DNA of 7,415 nucleotides from the NCBI GenBank assembly GCA_023389545.1, contig JAEWEI010000252.1, positions 1-7,415 on the forward strand, in the 5' to 3' direction. Numbering within the stretch: the stretch's first letter is position 1; the number at the start of each line of letters is the position of its first letter. Source of the DNA: Actinomycetes bacterium. Its GTDB lineage: Bacteria; Actinomycetota; Actinomycetes; Actinomycetales; Cellulomonadaceae. This document shows, in pieces, positions 5,671 to 7,415 of the stretch. The position numbers and the translations under genes are program-made. The notes below the pieces were generated by a model. The model was not told where the DNA came from, made no database searches, and was given only the letters and a program-made list of their open reading frames with translations.

Positions 5671-7211
5671 AGGTCGCGCTGCTGCGCAACGGGCTGCGCC
5701 GATCGGCATGGCAGGTGGTCGGGCTGATCGTGGGCCTGCTGTACGGCCTGGGCCTGGCGGTGCTGTTGCTGGTGGGGCTGGTGGCGCTCGCCGTGCAGTC
5801 CGACCAGGAACTCGCCGCAGTGGTCCTGCTGCTGGGCGGCAGCCTCCTCGTGCTCGGCTGGTGGGTCGTCCCGCTGGTCGCCTTCGGGGTGGACGCGACG
5901 CTCGACCCGCAGCGGTTCACCACGTTCTCGGTGCCGCGACGCTCGCTGCTGGCCGGGCTCGCGATCGCCGGCCTGGTCGGCATTCCGGGCCTGGTGACGG
6001 TGCTCGTGGCACTGACCTCGGCGGTGGTGTGGTGGCGGACGCCCGCCGCAGTCGTCGCTGGGCTCGTGGGCGCGGCGCTCGCGGTGGCGCTGTGCGTGGT
6101 CGGCTCGCGCGCCACGACGACGGCGCTGGCCCCGCTGGTCACGCGGCGCAAGGTGCGCGAGCTCGGCGCTATCGCGGTGCTGATCCCGATGTTCCTGCTG
6201 GGGCCGATCATGGGCGCGGTGGGCAGCGGGCTGTCGAGCATGTCTGACACGTTCCCCGAGGCCGCGCAGGCAGTGGGCTGGACGCCGTTCGGGGCGCCGT
6301 GGGCGCTCGGCGTCGACGTCGCCGCCGGGCAGTGGGCGCCGGCCGTCGCGAAGCTCGCCATCGGGCTGGTGACGCTCGCCGCGCTGGTGTGGGTGTGGGA
6401 CCGGGCGCTGACCCGTGCGCTCACGGGCGGCGAGCAGCGCGAGGGCCCTCGGGCGAAGGCCCGCGGCCTCGGCTGGTTCGACCGCTTCCCGGCGACGCCC
6501 GTGGGAGCTGTGGCCGCGCGGAGCCTGACCTACTGGCTGCGAGACCCCCGGTACGCGGGCGCTGTGATCCTGGTGCCGTTGGTGCCGGTGCTGTTCCTCT
6601 TCCTGGGCGGCCGTGGCACCTCGCTGCTGCTCTCGGCGCCGATCGCGGCGCTGCTGTTCGGTTGGGGCATCGCCGCGGACGTCGCGTACGACAGCACGGC
6701 GTTCTGGACGCACGTCGCCGCCCCGATCCGCGGCGCCGTGGACCGGTGGGGACGGGCCTGCGCGGCACTGGCCCTCGGCGTGCCCGCCACGTTGCTCATG
6801 TCCGTCGTGGTGGTCGCGCTGGTGGGGCGCTGGGACCTGATCGTCCCTGTCGTGGGCTACAGCCTCGGGGTCCTCGCCACCGCGACGGGGGCGTCGAGCT
6901 TCATCTCGGCGCGGGTCGTCTACCCGGTGCCGAAGCCCGGCGAGAACCCGTTCTCCACGCCGCAGGGAAGCCAGACCGCGGCGATGGTCTCGCAGATGGC
7001 GGGCATGGCGGGGATCCTGCTGCTGGCGCTGCCCAGCACCGCCGTGGCCGTGGCGGCGGTGCTCACCGGCGCGACGTGGCTGGGCCTGCTCGCGGCCGCT
7101 GTCTCGCTGGCGCTGGGCGGCCTGTTCCTCGTGGTGGGCGTGCGGATGGGCGGCGCCCAGTACGACAAGCGGGCCCCGGATCTGCTCACCACGATGCGCG
7201 GTTTCGCCTGA
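5646..7211 (+). CDS. ABC-2-type transporter permease, 12 predicted membrane segments
   Basis: This is the integral membrane partner of the ATPase encoded just upstream. The 521-residue protein has about 12 hydrophobic segments, roughly at 25-50, 57-80, 102-128, 133-153, 175-196, 235-252, 302-320, 326-346, 373-394, 399-423, 450-472 and 476-499. A hydrophilic linker (about 253-300) splits them 6+6, as if two half-permeases were fused, so one chain could pair with an ATPase dimer. The linker ends in '[12 protein letters not shown]' (292-303), a motif I associate with actinobacterial exporter permeases of this kind. '[20 protein letters not shown]' (211-230) resembles the W-P-x-G segment near the end of ABC-2 domains. 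There is no signal peptide or solute-binding protein nearby, which fits export better than uptake. The start is GTG 5646 because of the strong GGGGGAGGG; the 25-nt overlap implies co-expression with the ATPase. Substrate unknown; antibiotic or lipid-type export would be a guess. Confidence 0.88.
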   Translation: MVAHLVSLKVALLRNGLRRSAWQVVGLIVGLLYGLGLAVLLLVGLVALAVQSDQELAAVVLLLGGSLLVLGWWVVPLVAFGVDATLDPQRFTTFSVPRRSLLAGLAIAGLVGIPGLVTVLVALTSAVVWWRTPAAVVAGLVGAALAVALCVVGSRATTTALAPLVTRRKVRELGAIAVLIPMFLLGPIMGAVGSGLSSMSDTFPEAAQAVGWTPFGAPWALGVDVAAGQWAPAVAKLAIGLVTLAALVWVWDRALTRALTGGEQREGPRAKARGLGWFDRFPATPVGAVAARSLTYWLRDPRYAGAVILVPLVPVLFLFLGGRGTSLLLSAPIAALLFGWGIAADVAYDSTAFWTHVAAPIRGAVDRWGRACAALALGVPATLLMSVVVVALVGRWDLIVPVVGYSLGVLATATGASSFISARVVYPVPKPGENPFSTPQGSQTAAMVSQMAGMAGILLLALPSTAVAVAAVLTGATWLGLLAAAVSLALGGLFLVVGVRMGGAQYDKRAPDLLTTMRGFA

Positions 7212-7219
7212 CCTCGCGG

Positions 7220-7250
7220 CGGCATTCGCAGCGCCTCGGCCCGGCATTCG
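7220..7250. repeat. Paired 9-bp direct repeats upstream of ychF
   Basis: CGGCATTCG occurs at 7220-7228 and 7242-7250, 22 bp apart, which is about two helical turns. The second copy ends 11 bp before the -10-like TAGCAT and would cover the -35 region. The spacing on one DNA face suggests a regulator site, but chance cannot be excluded. Confidence 0.45.
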
Positions 7251-7261
7251 GCTTGGCCACG

Positions 7262-7267
7262 TAGCAT
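7262..7267 (+). promoter_or_regulatory. Predicted -10 element, leaderless ychF promoter
   Basis: TAGCAT fits TANNNT and ends 8 nt before the ychF GTG at 7276. No Shine-Dalgarno sequence lies between. The position expected for a -35 is occupied by the second CGGCATTCG repeat and has no TTGAC-like sequence. Confidence 0.6.
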
Positions 7268-7275
7268 TGCCCGAC

Positions 7276-7415
<140 letters not shown>

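Noticed and set aside
3657..7211. A single 1184-residue open frame ending with the permease, suggesting a giant fusion protein
   Set aside because: The part before 5646 runs antisense through rmuC and out of frame through the ABC ATPase, is rich in Arg/Gly/His with no domain, and precedes a strong SD plus GTG at 5646. It is a stop-free shadow caused by high GC.

Overview
The window is very GC-rich, with G or C at almost every third codon position. It has several GTG/TTG starts, short gene gaps, and protein variants typical of Actinobacteria: the XseA stretch 'GLVCGRESKAEHDVVVNARARWP' and an ABC ATPase with 'YSAGM' in place of LSGGQ. It looks like chromosomal core DNA from a high-GC actinobacterium, possibly a Micrococcales member such as a Cellulomonas relative. 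That placement is inference from composition and gene style. No mobile element, CRISPR array, tRNA or rRNA was seen.

Layout. Positions 1-2160 hold a minus-strand run transcribed xseA > xseB > PfkB-family sugar kinase. Each gene overlaps the next by 4 nt, and the kinase is cut by the left window edge. A 197-bp divergent spacer (2161-2357) separates xseA from ispH on the plus strand. ispH (2358-3389) converges on rmuC (3411-4724, minus) with a 21-bp gap. A 76-bp divergent spacer then leads to a plus-strand pair: an ABC ATPase (4801-5670) and a 12-TM permease (5646-7211), overlapping by 25 nt. A 64-bp spacer leads into ychF, which is cut by the right edge. No gene-free stretch exceeds 200 bp.

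Functions. xseA/xseB encode the two subunits of exonuclease VII. rmuC encodes a membrane-anchored nuclease-like protein linked to genome stability. ispH is the last enzyme of the MEP isoprenoid pathway. The ATPase/permease pair is a probable ABC-2-type exporter of unknown substrate. ychF encodes a conserved Obg-family P-loop NTPase. The grouping of xseAB, ispH and ychF resembles the neighbourhood I recall from other actinobacteria, so this is mostly ordinary core-genome context.

The most notable signal is regulatory. All three plus-strand transcription units (ispH, ABC pair, ychF) have a TAGNNT -10-like hexamer ending 6-8 nt before a GTG start, and none has a Shine-Dalgarno sequence there. 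This is the expected layout for leaderless mRNAs. By contrast, the internal genes for the kinase and permease have strong purine-rich ribosome binding sites. I found no convincing undescribed system; the exporter's substrate and the sugar kinase's link to xseAB are the main functional unknowns.
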